Positions 33,308-42,154 of a stretch of DNA of 57,525 nt are shown piece after piece. Numbering within the stretch: position 1 is the stretch's first letter; each line of letters starts with the position of its first letter. The notes beneath the pieces were generated by a model. That model saw only the letters and a program-made list of their open reading frames with translations, did not search any database and was not told the origin of the DNA. The stretch covers positions 1 through 57,525 of the forward strand of contig PLUC01000201.1 of assembly GCA_003165415.1 (NCBI GenBank). Direction: 5' to 3'. The stretch is from Holophagaceae bacterium (lineage in GTDB: Bacteria > Acidobacteriota > Holophagae > Holophagales > Holophagaceae). A program made the translations under genes and the position numbers.

Positions 33308-34809
33308 ACAGCCTGGTCCTCCTGAACGCTCTGGATTCCGTGGCCGTGGCCGTGGACGGCCTGGAGGCCGGGGAGTCCGGCCAGTGCCTCGGCTGCGGCC
33401 TTGGCGAAACCGTCCTGGCCCGGGAAGCCATTCCCCGGGGCCACAAGATCGCCCTGGCGGACATCCGTGAGGGCGCGCCGGTCATCAAGTACGGCCTCCC
33501 CATCGGCGTGGCCAGGTGCGCCATCCCGGCCGGGGCATGGGTGCACTCCCACAACCTGGAATCGGGTCTTCACGGAATCGGGAGCTACCAGCCTTCCGGC
33601 CCCTTCGTCTGGACCGGGCGGGAGGCGTCCCGGGAACTGCTGGCCAGGGCAGGGGTGCCCGACCGGTTCATGGGCTACCGCCGGGGCGGCGCCGTGGGGA
33701 TCCGCAGCGAGGTCTGGGTCATCCCCGCCGTGGGCTGCGTCAACCGCGCCGCCGAGGTGGTGGCGGAACTGGGCCGGAAGGAATTCGGCCTGGACGCTTT
33801 CGCCTTCGGCCACCCCTATGGCTGTTCCCAGCTGGGCGACGACCTGGAGGCCACCCGGGCCATCCTCGCCGGCCTGGCCGCGCACCCCAACGCCGCCGGC
33901 GCCATCGTGGTCTCCCTGGGCTGCGAAAGCAACACCCTGGCCGAGTTCCAGGCTGCCATCGGGTCCCTGGAGCGGGTCCGGTTCATCCACCTCCAGACCA
34001 CCGAGGACGAAGACGAGGCGGCCCGGACCGCGCTGGCGGACCTGGCCCGGGTGATCGCGGCCGAGGAGCGGGTGCCGGTGCCGCTGGCGGAGCTCACCAT
34101 CGGCATCAAGTGCGGCGGCTCCGACGGCTTCTCCGGCATCACCGCCAACCCCCTGGTTGGGCGGGTCTGCGAACTGCTGGTGGCGGCGGGGGGCAGCGTG
34201 CTCATGACCGAGGTGCCCGAGATGTTCGGGGCCGAGACCGAGCTCATGGCCCGGGCCAACAGCCCCGAGGTGTTCGCCGACGAAGTGCGGATGGTGAACG
34301 CCTTCAAGGACTACTTCATCGCCCACGGCCAGGAGGTGTTCGAGAATCCCTCCCCCGGCAACAGGGAGGGCGGCATCACCACCCTGGAGGAGAAGTCCCT
34401 GGGCTGCATCCGCAAGGCCGGCATGGTGCCGGTCATGGACGTGATCGGCTACGGCCGGCGCCGGCGCGGCCAGGGGCTCACCCTCATCTCCGGGCCCGGC
34501 AACGACCTGGTGTCCGCCACGGCACTCACCGCCGCCGGGGCCCAGCTCATCCTGTTCACCACCGGCCGCGGCACCCCGTTCGGGGCCCCCGCGCCCACCC
34601 TCAAGATCGCCTCCAACAGCGATCTGGCCGTGCGCAAACCCCGCTGGATCGATTTCGACGCCGGACGGGTGCTGGCGGGGGTCTCCTTCGACGACCTGGC
34701 CCTGGAGCTGTTCCGCGAGGTGATCGCGGTGGCCGAAGGCAAGCCGGTCCAGGCCGAGCTGGGCGGCTACCGCGAGATCGCCATCTTCAAGGACGGAGTG
34801 ACATTATGA
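33304..34809 (+). CDS. uxaA: Altronate dehydratase UxaA
   Basis: A 501-residue enzyme that dehydrates D-altronate to KDG. The N-terminal SAF-type domain (about 1-95) ends in VHSHNLES; the catalytic part has PYGCSQLGDD, SLGCESN, LTIGIKCGGSDGFSGITANP split over 20 residues, TEVPEMFGAE and the final KIASNSDLA. Conserved cysteines of the iron site are present (GCS, GCES, IKCGGSDG). The ATG at 33304 overlaps the uxaB stop, and its own stop overlaps uxaC, so three pathway enzymes are coupled in a row. Confidence 0.95.
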   Translation: MNSLVLLNALDSVAVAVDGLEAGESGQCLGCGLGETVLAREAIPRGHKIALADIREGAPVIKYGLPIGVARCAIPAGAWVHSHNLESGLHGIGSYQPSGPFVWTGREASRELLARAGVPDRFMGYRRGGAVGIRSEVWVIPAVGCVNRAAEVVAELGRKEFGLDAFAFGHPYGCSQLGDDLEATRAILAGLAAHPNAAGAIVVSLGCESNTLAEFQAAIGSLERVRFIHLQTTEDEDEAARTALADLARVIAAEERVPVPLAELTIGIKCGGSDGFSGITANPLVGRVCELLVAAGGSVLMTEVPEMFGAETELMARANSPEVFADEVRMVNAFKDYFIAHGQEVFENPSPGNREGGITTLEEKSLGCIRKAGMVPVMDVIGYGRRRRGQGLTLISGPGNDLVSATALTAAGAQLILFTTGRGTPFGAPAPTLKIASNSDLAVRKPRWIDFDAGRVLAGVSFDDLALELFREVIAVAEGKPVQAELGGYREIAIFKDGVTL

Positions 34810-36227
34810 AACCTTTTCTGGACGCGGACTTCCTGCTCCCCGACCCCAGCTCCCGGCGCCTGTTCCACGAGTACGCCGCGGACCAGCCCATCATCGACTT
34901 CCACTGCCACCTGCCCCCGGCGGAGGTGGCCGAGGATTCCCGGTTCAAGACCATCGCCCACGCCTGGCTGGGCGGCGACCACTACAAGTGGCGCGCCATG
35001 CGCGCCAACGGCGTCCCCGAGGAGGACATCACCGGCCACGAGCCGGACTACCGGACCTTCCTGGCCTGGGCCCGGACGGTGCCGCACCTGCTGGGCAACC
35101 CGCTCTACCACTGGACCCACCTGGAGCTCCAGCGCTACTTCGGCATCCAGGAGACGCTCAGCGAAAAGACCGCCCCGATGATCTGGGAGGCCTGCAACGC
35201 GCAGCTGGCCCGGCCGGAGTTCGGCGCCCGGGCCCTGCTCACCCGCATGAAGGTGCGGGCGGTGTGCACCACCGACGATCCCGCCGACAGCCTCCAGCAC
35301 CACGCCGCATACGCCGCCGCGCGCCGGCCCGGGGAGCCGGTGATGGTGCCAAGCTTCCGCCCCGACAAGGCCTTGGCGGTGGAGGACCCGGCGGTGTGGA
35401 TGGCCTATCTCGGCCGGCTGGGCGCCGCCGCGGACATTGCCATCGGCTCATACCGGGACCTGGTGGCGGCCCTGGACCGGCGCCACGCCGCCTTCCACGA
35501 GCGCGGCTGCCGGGCCACCGACCACGCCCTGGTGGCGCCGGTGGCCGCCTTCGCCAGCGGCCCGGCCCTGGAAGTCCTGTTCGCCAAACTGCAGCGGGGG
35601 GTGGTGCCCGCCCCGGCCGAAGCGGAGTTGTTCCGCACTGGGCTCCTGCTGGAAGTGGGGCGCATGAACGCCCGGCGCGGCTGGGTCATGCAGCTGCACC
35701 TGGCGGCCGTGCGCAACCTCAACACCCCCATGTTCCGCAAGCTCGGGCCGGACACCGGCTACGACGCCGTGGGCGACGTCCAGGTGGCAGAAAAGCTCGC
35801 CCTGTTCCTGGACGCGCTGCAGAGCGACGGCCTGCTGCCCAGGACCATCCTCTACTCCGCCAACTCCGGCCACTACGAGTCCCTGGCCTCGATCCTGGGC
35901 TGCTTCCAGGAGGGCCAGCCCGGCAAGATGCAGCTGGGCTCGTCCTGGTGGTTCAACGACCACATCGAGGGCATACGCCGGCAGATGACGGTCCTGGCCA
36001 ACATCGGCCTGCTGTCCCGGTTCGTGGGCATGCTCACCGACTCCCGGAGCTTCCTCTCCTTCCCGCGCCACGAGTATTTCCGCCGCATCCTCTGCGCCAT
36101 GGTGGGCGGCTGGATCGAAGCCGGCGAAGCCCCGGCGGACTTCGAGACCTTCGGCGCCATGGTCCGGGACATCTCCTTCCGCAACGCCAGCACCTACTTC
36201 GCGATCCCGGGCTGCCCGCCGGAGTGA
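34806..36227 (+). CDS. uxaC: Uronate (glucuronate/galacturonate) isomerase UxaC
   Basis: A 473-residue amidohydrolase-superfamily isomerase that converts glucuronate to fructuronate and galacturonate to tagaturonate, opening both branches of the island. The metal site begins with the HxH in IIDFHCHLPPAE (about 32-38), and TDDPADSLQHH, VMQLHLAAVRNLN and the late SSWWFNDHIEG and LTDSRSF blocks are all characteristic. It ends the kdgK-uxaBAC operon; its ATG overlaps the uxaA stop. Confidence 0.96.
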   Translation: MKPFLDADFLLPDPSSRRLFHEYAADQPIIDFHCHLPPAEVAEDSRFKTIAHAWLGGDHYKWRAMRANGVPEEDITGHEPDYRTFLAWARTVPHLLGNPLYHWTHLELQRYFGIQETLSEKTAPMIWEACNAQLARPEFGARALLTRMKVRAVCTTDDPADSLQHHAAYAAARRPGEPVMVPSFRPDKALAVEDPAVWMAYLGRLGAAADIAIGSYRDLVAALDRRHAAFHERGCRATDHALVAPVAAFASGPALEVLFAKLQRGVVPAPAEAELFRTGLLLEVGRMNARRGWVMQLHLAAVRNLNTPMFRKLGPDTGYDAVGDVQVAEKLALFLDALQSDGLLPRTILYSANSGHYESLASILGCFQEGQPGKMQLGSSWWFNDHIEGIRRQMTVLANIGLLSRFVGMLTDSRSFLSFPRHEYFRRILCAMVGGWIEAGEAPADFETFGAMVRDISFRNASTYFAIPGCPPE

Positions 36228-36305
36228 TCCTGGCGCGCCGTCGCTCCGGGCGTTGCCCTTCCGCCGTTGGGGCTGGGTTATCATGGGCGATCTACGGAGT
36301 TGGAA

Positions 36306-36827
36306 ATGGAAACATACGTCATCTGGGTGAAGGCGCACCCGCTCGCCTCCGCCGCCCTCCAGTTCGCGGTGCTGGGCTCCCTGGGGGAACTGCTGGGCAT
36401 CTCCTGCGCCCGCCGCAGGCTGTCCTTTCCCTTCACCGCACTGCAGTTCCTGTTCAAGATCCTGGCCTGGGCGGTGCTGGGCCTGGTGATCAAGTACGGG
36501 TTCGTGGGCATGAAGGGCTTCGTGCACGGCCTGGTGGACGGCCGGTTCCTGCCTGCCGTCCTGGGGGCTGGGGTGGGCTACGCCTTCGCCGTGTCGGTGT
36601 TCACCAACCTGCTGTTCGGGCCGCAGATGATGGCCCTCCACCGGGTGGAGGACAACCTGATCATGGGCCAGCGGGGCTTCCAGGGCATCCAGCGGGCCTG
36701 GTGGACCCTGGTGTGGTTCTGGATCCCGGCCCACACCGTCACCTTCTGCCTCCCCGCCGAGTTCCAGATCGGGCTGGCGGCGGTATGGGGCCTGGTGCTG
36801 GGGCTGATCCTGGGCATTTCCAAGTAG
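36306..36827 (+). CDS. Small integral membrane protein, distantly Mpv17-like
   Basis: A 173-residue, very hydrophobic protein with about five helices (10-28, 38-58, 72-92, 125-143, 148-170). The C-terminal pattern QRAWWTLVWFWIPAHTVTFCLP followed by WGLVLGLILG recalls the Mpv17/PMP22 family, but similarity is loose and no function follows from it. ATG 36306 is preferred because GGAG lies 6 bases before it. It follows uxaC by 78 bp on the same strand. Confidence 0.7.
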   Translation: METYVIWVKAHPLASAALQFAVLGSLGELLGISCARRRLSFPFTALQFLFKILAWAVLGLVIKYGFVGMKGFVHGLVDGRFLPAVLGAGVGYAFAVSVFTNLLFGPQMMALHRVEDNLIMGQRGFQGIQRAWWTLVWFWIPAHTVTFCLPAEFQIGLAAVWGLVLGLILGISK

Positions 36828-37073
36828 CCCGGCCATCCCTGCCGGCGGGTGTTCGTCACCGCCTTCGACCAGTTCGCGGTGGAGGCCTTCGAGCGGGAGG
36901 CCATGGACTACCTGCTCAAGCCGGTGGATGACCAGCGCCTGGGCAGGACCATCGCCCGCCTGCGCTCCAGTCTGGCGGCCCCGCCGGCGGTGCCACCGGA
37001 GGCCCTGCTGGCCAGGCTGCGGGACCTGCTCGCCGGGAGCCACGGCTACGCGCACCTGTTCCGGCAGATGTGA
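36828..37073 (+). pseudogene. Fragment of a LytTR-type response regulator
   Basis: VFVTAFDQFAVEAFEREAM and DYLLKPVDDQRLGRTIARLR are the last third of a receiver domain as found in LytTR response regulators. The conserved Lys of KPV is kept, but the phosphorylated Asp, the start codon and the LytTR DNA-binding domain are absent. The frame simply continues from the stop of the preceding membrane gene and ends at 37073 after a short ARLRDLLAG helix. It is a decayed remnant with no sign of expression. Confidence 0.75.
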
Positions 37074-37234
37074 AGAACTTGGATGCCCTGGCTGCTATTT
37101 TCTGTCTGATTCACGAGGATGTAGAGGGGCTGGAATCGCCATGAGGACACGACCAGGAAGTCCATGACGGAGATGACCTCCCGGTGGTTCGAGAGGAACA
37201 CCTATTCGGGAGGGACACCTTGTGCAAGGCATTT

Positions 37235-37255
37235 TTGTGTGTATATTGTGTGTAT
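37235..37255 (+). promoter_or_regulatory. hicAB promoter region with tandem repeat
   Basis: TTGTGTGTAT occurs twice (37235-37244 and 37246-37255), one helical turn apart and running into the hicA ATG. TATATT at 37242-37247 with TTGTGC at 37220-37225 (16-bp spacer) looks like a promoter. Such a promoter would start transcription at or next to the hicA start codon. Confidence 0.45.
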
Positions 37256-37439
37256 GGACTCTCGCTCACTCATCAAGCTCTTGAAACAGAATGGCTGGGA
37301 ACACGCCAAGGGCAGGGGCAAGGGCGACCATGAGATATACACGAAAGAAGGTTTCCCGCCTATCGCCGTGCCCCATCCCAGGAAAGACCTCGCAACTGGA
37401 ACCCTTTACTCAATCCTTAAACTTGCGGGCTTCAAGTAA
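37254..37439 (+). CDS. hicA: HicA mRNA interferase toxin
   Basis: A 61-residue toxin that cleaves mRNA when free of HicB. It has the double-stranded-RNA-binding-like HicA pattern: SRSLIKLLKQNGWEHAKGRGKGDHEIY within the first 28 residues, including catalytic His 26, then PIAVPHPRKDLATGTLYSILKLAGF. The ATG at 37254 gives the family length; the frame is open upstream but that part has no HicA similarity. No ribosome site precedes the start, suggesting a leaderless transcript. hicB follows after 22 bp. Confidence 0.9.
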   Translation: MDSRSLIKLLKQNGWEHAKGRGKGDHEIYTKEGFPPIAVPHPRKDLATGTLYSILKLAGFK

Positions 37440-37461
37440 GCCCGCATGAGGGAGGCGCATC

Positions 37462-37863
37462 ATGACTAGCTACATTGCCATCATCCACAAAGATAAGGGT
37501 TCTGATTACGGGGTCAGCTTCCCCGATTTCCCCGGCTGCATTTCCGCTGGCAGCAACTTGGATGAAGCCCGGGCCATGGGGCAGGAGGCCCTTGAGGCAT
37601 ACACGGATTTCCTGCAAGAGGAAGGCCACGAACTGCCCGCCCCGATGAGCCTGGAAGATGCCATCAAGGCGACTTATCAGGAGGGGATCTTTGCCACGAT
37701 GGTCATCACCCTTGAAGGCGAAAAGTCGAAGATGGAGAGGGTCAACATCTCGGTGCCGTCCCGCGACTTGGCCAAAATTGACCGTTACGCCAAGTCCCAC
37801 GGCCTCACACGCAGCGCCTTTCTGATCCAGGCAGCGCAGAAGATGATCCAGCGAGGTGCTTGA
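37462..37863 (+). CDS. hicB: HicB antitoxin
   Basis: A 133-residue HicB antitoxin: an N-terminal degenerate RNase-H-like domain (YIAIIHKDKGSDYGVSFPDFPGC, then GSNLDEARAMGQEALE) that blocks HicA, and a C-terminal ribbon-helix-helix (RVNISVPSRDLAKIDRYAKSHGLTRSAFLIQAA, about 92-125) for DNA binding and autorepression. Order toxin then antitoxin is normal for hicAB. Confidence 0.92.
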   Translation: MTSYIAIIHKDKGSDYGVSFPDFPGCISAGSNLDEARAMGQEALEAYTDFLQEEGHELPAPMSLEDAIKATYQEGIFATMVITLEGEKSKMERVNISVPSRDLAKIDRYAKSHGLTRSAFLIQAAQKMIQRGA

Positions 37864-37994
37864 CTGTTTTGTTTCGCCAATCGTTCATCCGGCATCAAAT
37901 GTGAGAGCATTGACCCCAATCCCGAATCATAAACTTGAGCCTGTCTTCCGGGGCGCTTTAGACCGCTTCGCGCCAAGGAGCTGATGCGGATGGA

Positions 37995-39065
37995 CTATGC
38001 CCCGGCCGCCGGCAGCAGCAGATGCACCTGGGTGCCCTGGTCCAGGCGGCTCTCGATGTTCATCAGGCCCCGGTGCGCCATGAGGATCCGGTGGCTCACC
38101 GCCAGGCCCAGCCCGGTGCCGCCGCCGAAGGTGGTGTAGAAGGGGTCGAAGATCCGGGACAGGGACTCGGCGGCGATGCCGCAGCCGTTGTCCTCCAGGG
38201 TCACCCGCCAGTGCAGCCGGCCTTCGAGGGTCTCGGCGGCGGCGGACAGGGTCAGCCGGGGCTCCGGGGTGCCGTCCATGGAGCGCAGGGCGTTCTGCAG
38301 CAGGTTCACGGCCACCTGCCGGAGCAGGTCGGGGTCGGCGAACCAGGCCGCTTCCGGGGGCACCCGGTTCTGCCAGCGCACGGCCTCGGGCAGGCTGCTG
38401 GCCTGGCGCGCGCCCTCCCAGAAGGCGGCCAGGGCGAACATTGCCGGCTTGGGGGTGATGTCCCGGCTGAAGGTGAGGGTGTTGCTGACCAGGGTGTTCA
38501 GGCGGTGCACGCTGGTCTGGATATGGTGGGCCAACTCCACCTGGGCCGGCTGGGACTGCAGGTCCTCCACCAGCATCCCGGCGAACAGGGACAGGCTGCC
38601 CAGGGGGTTGCGGATCTCGTGGGCCAGTTCCGCCGCCATCAGCCCCATGGCCTGGAGCCGCTCCTCCCGGCTGGCCTGCTGGGCGCGCAGGTGGGCCTCG
38701 GTGATGTCGCGCAGGGTGATGATCTTGCCGGATTCCGTGGGGCGGTTCTCCTGCTCCAGGAAGCGCTCGCGGCCGCTGGCGTCGGTGAACGGGCGCAGCC
38801 CGGCCGGGGCCCCGGGCTCCCAGGGCGGGGGGCCGTGGCTGAACTGGCCGGGCAGGCCCTCGGGGCGGTTGGTGAAGCGCAACTCGCCCTCCTCGCCCAG
38901 CACCCAGATGGCGAACGGGACCGTCTCCAGCACCGTCTGCAGCTCGTTCTGGATCCGGCCCAGCTGGCCCTGGAGGGACTGGTAGCGCTGCTGGAGCTGC
39001 TCCGATGCCTGGGTGAAGGCAGCGAAGGCTTCCATCAACTGCTGGGGTTCGGGGACGACGTCCAA
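37995..39065 (-). CDS. Soluble sensor histidine kinase with PAS domain
   Basis: A 356-residue cytoplasmic kinase. A coiled-coil start (about 18-45) leads into a short PAS-like domain (46-125). The H-box AELAHEIRNPLGS (His 149) and an ATPase domain with NLLQNALRSM, DNGCGIA and GGGTGLGLA follow. No transmembrane helix is present, so it resembles NtrB/FlrB-type kinases. The start is a TTG (39065) or an ATG ten codons in. No response regulator is adjacent; it lies 18 bp after the HEAT-repeat gene on the same strand. Confidence 0.9.
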   Translation of the reverse strand: MDVVPEPQQLMEAFAAFTQASEQLQQRYQSLQGQLGRIQNELQTVLETVPFAIWVLGEEGELRFTNRPEGLPGQFSHGPPPWEPGAPAGLRPFTDASGRERFLEQENRPTESGKIITLRDITEAHLRAQQASREERLQAMGLMAAELAHEIRNPLGSLSLFAGMLVEDLQSQPAQVELAHHIQTSVHRLNTLVSNTLTFSRDITPKPAMFALAAFWEGARQASSLPEAVRWQNRVPPEAAWFADPDLLRQVAVNLLQNALRSMDGTPEPRLTLSAAAETLEGRLHWRVTLEDNGCGIAAESLSRIFDPFYTTFGGGTGLGLAVSHRILMAHRGLMNIESRLDQGTQVHLLLPAAGA

Positions 39066-39083
39066 GGGGGGCTCGGTAGAAGG

Positions 39084-41486
39084 TCAGGTGTTCCGGCGGG
39101 TGTTGACCACCTGTTGTAGCACAGTCCGGTCCCGGTGCCAGGGTTCGGCGGCGACCAGCTCGCACAGGGCCTCCCAGGCCGTGGGGGTGCCCAGGGCCAG
39201 CAGGGCCTTGCAGGCGGCGAGGCGCACCTGGATGGGCTCGGCGCTGGTGAACAGCCGTCCCTTGCGGCGGACGATCTCCACCAGGACCTGGACCGAGCGG
39301 GGGTCGCCGATCTGGCCGATGGTTTCCGCGGCCCGGGCCCGCATCGCTTCTGCGTAGCGCTTGTCCATGGCGAACGCCCCCAGGGCGCCGATGGCGGGCA
39401 CGGCCCGCACCTGCACCAGGGCGAACATGATTTCCGACTGGGTCTCGGGCTCCACCACGGGGAGGGCGGCCAGCAGGGGCGCCACCGAGGCCGGGCCGCC
39501 CAGCTTCCACAGTGCCCGCACCGCGGCCCGCTTCACCCGGCCGTCGGGGTGGGCCAGGCTGGCGCGGACCGCCTCCAGCGCCCCGGCGTCGCCCATGTCG
39601 GACACCAGGTTCAGGGCGTTGCGCACCAGGTACCAGGAAGGGGATTCGAGCCCTTCATAGACCGCGGGCAGGGCCAGTTCGCCCATGCCGCGGATGGCCT
39701 CCAGTTCCCGTATCCGGCGCTTGCGGTCAGGTTCTTCGCCCAGGACCCGCACCAGGTACCGGGCGGCCGGGAGGCCCACGGCGTCGAAGTAGGGGATCAG
39801 CTCCCCCATCATGGTTTCCGGATTGGCGGTGTGCAGGAGGTCGGCCACCTTGGCCAGGTGGGGTTCATAGCCCAGGCCCTCCCAGAGGGCGGCCAGGGCC
39901 GTTTCCCGCCATTCCTGCCCGCCCTCCTGGAAGGCGCACAGCCCCGTGATCTCGTGCAGCAGGGTCAGGGCCTGGCCGGGCTCGCCCCGGGTCACCAGGC
40001 TGGACACCACCACGCCCAGGGCCTCGGCGCTGGAGCGGTGGATGTGGGCCAGGGTCTCCCAGCCGAAATGCGCCGTGAGGCCCTGGATGAGCGGGCCCTC
40101 GGCCTCGGCGGGCAGGCCCGGGTCCTCCATCCAGCGGGCGACTCCGGTGAGGGTCTGGGCGGCCATCTCGCGGTGGGCCACCTCGTCCGAGCGGAGCGCG
40201 TCCAGGATCTGCTCCATCAGGGCCAGCAGGCCCTCCACCCGGCCCTCGTCCAGGAGCCGTTTGAGGAAGCGCAGCCGCTGGTCCAGGGTGATCTGCCACA
40301 GCCGGCCCTGCTCCTGGGCCTGGCGCAGCTTCTCTTCGACCGACTGGTTCTCCCAGTCCAGCTGCTGGATCAGCTCCTGGAGCCGGGCGATCTGCTCCGG
40401 GCCCGCCCCGTTGGCCCTGAGCTGGGCCTCCAGCTCGGACAGCAAGGTCTGCTGCTGGGGCGCGAAGCGGATCGTCTCGAACATGGCGTCCCGCACCGGT
40501 TCCCAGGGGGTGCCGCTCTCCATCAGCGCGTCGGCGGCCTGGGCGAAGGATTCCGGGGCCAGGGACTGGAAGGCCATGCGCATGCCCGTGTGGCCGGAGG
40601 GCAGGGAGTCCAGGCCGGCCACCACCGCCATCAGCTTCTCCGGGGTGAGCGCCAGCAGGGCCCGGCGCAGGCCTTCCACCTGGGTGGACGGCGGGAATTT
40701 GTCGCCCATGCCGAAGCTCAGCGGGGTCCCCCCCAGGAAGCCCAGGTGGGCGGGCTCGAAGGTGCCCTCCAGCAGCGACTGCTGGGGGATCAGTTCGAGC
40801 TGCTCCTCCCACTGCTCGGTGAGGATCTTCAGGTTGAAGGTGGGCTGCGGGGGCGTGTTGGCGCCCGCCGTGGCCTGGGGGCCGTCGATTCCCCTGAAGC
40901 CCTGGGAACCATAGCCGGCCCTGGGCGCGGCGGCCGTGGTGGCTTCGTTCATGGATTTCGCCAGGGCTTCCAGGGCGGCCTGCAGGGCCGGGTCGGCCGG
41001 CCCGCCGGTCTTGTTGATGGTGTCGGTGGGGCCTCCGTGGTCCTCGTCGCCCCCTTCCCCTTCCCGGACCTCCTTGTACTGGGTCTGGCTGAGCTGGATG
41101 TGGGGCAGGTCCTTGGCGGCGAAGATCGCCGCGACGCCCCCCTCCGCCTCCACCTTGGCCGGCTTGAGGATGAGGATCGCCAGGATCTCCGCCAGCTCCG
41201 CGGGCGTCACCCCGCGCAGGAAGATGATGCCGCTGATCTGGCGCTCGGTGAGCTGGCGGGCCATGGCGGTCAGGTGCAGGTGCTTGCCCTCGAACGGGGC
41301 TCCGTCCAGGAACAGCCTGCCGTTGGAGGCGGCGAGGTGGAGGCTGGGCTTGGTCGCCAGCCATTCGCCCATGATGGCGCCCAGGGCCTGGATGGCGGAA
41401 CGGGCCCGGGGGTGCCCCGAGGTGTACATGAGTTGGGCCTTGAGGGCGAACTGGATGCCTTGGACCAGATCCAGAAACTCGCTCAT
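39084..41486 (-). CDS. HEAT-repeat protein, 800 residues, function unknown
   Basis: A large cytoplasmic protein without signal peptide. The N-terminal 140 residues form a compact domain (VQGIQFALKAQLMYTSGHPRAR, LHLAASNGRLFLDGAP, GVTPAELAEIL), followed by a low-complexity acidic/Ala linker (about 150-220), a central helical region with a coiled coil (about 335-385), and a C-terminal alpha-solenoid of HEAT-like repeats from about 560 (for example DGRVKRAAVRALWKLGG and ARAAETIGQIGD). Such solenoids bind protein partners. Its ATG overlaps the HD gene stop (ATGA) and the kinase follows, so it may be a scaffold for that signalling pair. Confidence 0.8.
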   Translation of the reverse strand: MSEFLDLVQGIQFALKAQLMYTSGHPRARSAIQALGAIMGEWLATKPSLHLAASNGRLFLDGAPFEGKHLHLTAMARQLTERQISGIIFLRGVTPAELAEILAILILKPAKVEAEGGVAAIFAAKDLPHIQLSQTQYKEVREGEGGDEDHGGPTDTINKTGGPADPALQAALEALAKSMNEATTAAAPRAGYGSQGFRGIDGPQATAGANTPPQPTFNLKILTEQWEEQLELIPQQSLLEGTFEPAHLGFLGGTPLSFGMGDKFPPSTQVEGLRRALLALTPEKLMAVVAGLDSLPSGHTGMRMAFQSLAPESFAQAADALMESGTPWEPVRDAMFETIRFAPQQQTLLSELEAQLRANGAGPEQIARLQELIQQLDWENQSVEEKLRQAQEQGRLWQITLDQRLRFLKRLLDEGRVEGLLALMEQILDALRSDEVAHREMAAQTLTGVARWMEDPGLPAEAEGPLIQGLTAHFGWETLAHIHRSSAEALGVVVSSLVTRGEPGQALTLLHEITGLCAFQEGGQEWRETALAALWEGLGYEPHLAKVADLLHTANPETMMGELIPYFDAVGLPAARYLVRVLGEEPDRKRRIRELEAIRGMGELALPAVYEGLESPSWYLVRNALNLVSDMGDAGALEAVRASLAHPDGRVKRAAVRALWKLGGPASVAPLLAALPVVEPETQSEIMFALVQVRAVPAIGALGAFAMDKRYAEAMRARAAETIGQIGDPRSVQVLVEIVRRKGRLFTSAEPIQVRLAACKALLALGTPTAWEALCELVAAEPWHRDRTVLQQVVNTRRNT

Positions 41487-42154
41487 GACGGGGTGGGCTC
41501 CATAGGATCGGCCCACTCCCGTCGGAGTTGCTGGTAGTGGGCGGTGATGAAGGCGACCCGGCGCTCGGCCTCTTTGCGCCCGGGCTTGGTGTTCATCGAT
41601 GCGGCGATGGTCCGGGCGTGCTCCAGCCAGGCCCGGCCCCGCTGGAGGATGCCTGCGGTGTCCACGGGCTCGAACGCCCCGGCGATGCAGCCGAAATGGA
41701 TGAGGCTGGCGGCTCCGATCTTGCTCAGCTTGTCCGCGTCCCAGAGGCAGGCCGCCTCCACCGGCTCCAGTTTGGTCCGGCGCTTGAGCCCCACGTGGTG
41801 CTCGATGGCCTGGCGCACGGCCTTGATCTTGGCCGGGGAAAAATCGGTCTCCGCCAGGATCGCCTCCACCACCGCGGAGGCGTCCTTGGCGTGGGTGTCC
41901 TTGGACCTGGCGTTGTCCAGGAACTTGCGGCAGTCATGGAGCCAGGCGGCGCACTCGACCACCTCCGGGTCGGCGCCCGCCAGGGGCGCCAGCCAGCGGG
42001 CGAGCTTCACCGTGGCCAGGGTGTGCTCGAACCGGTAGTCGAAGACCGGGCGCGGGCCCTCCGGGCCCGGGTGGGAAACGCCCCAGAAGCGGACGGCGTC
42101 CGCTTCGGTGTGGGCCCTGAGGGCCGCTTCGCATGCTTCGCGCCAATGGATCAT
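41483..42154 (-). CDS. HD-domain phosphohydrolase
   Basis: A 223-residue metal-dependent phosphohydrolase. The HD ligands are visible: His 44 in YRFEHTLATVKLA, His 73-Asp 74 in AAWLHDCRKF, EHHVG, and a final Asp in LWDADKLS. Such proteins cleave nucleotides or other phosphate esters; the substrate is not evident and there is no GYP motif. It is coupled by ATGA overlaps to hutH before it and the HEAT-repeat gene after it. Confidence 0.87.
   Translation of the reverse strand: MIHWREACEAALRAHTEADAVRFWGVSHPGPEGPRPVFDYRFEHTLATVKLARWLAPLAGADPEVVECAAWLHDCRKFLDNARSKDTHAKDASAVVEAILAETDFSPAKIKAVRQAIEHHVGLKRRTKLEPVEAACLWDADKLSKIGAASLIHFGCIAGAFEPVDTAGILQRGRAWLEHARTIAASMNTKPGRKEAERRVAFITAHYQQLRREWADPMEPTPS

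Noticed and set aside
33516..36227. A 903-codon frame suggesting an uxaA-uxaC fusion
   Set aside because: The part before 34806 is out of frame with uxaA. The ATGA overlap gives two separate proteins of normal length.
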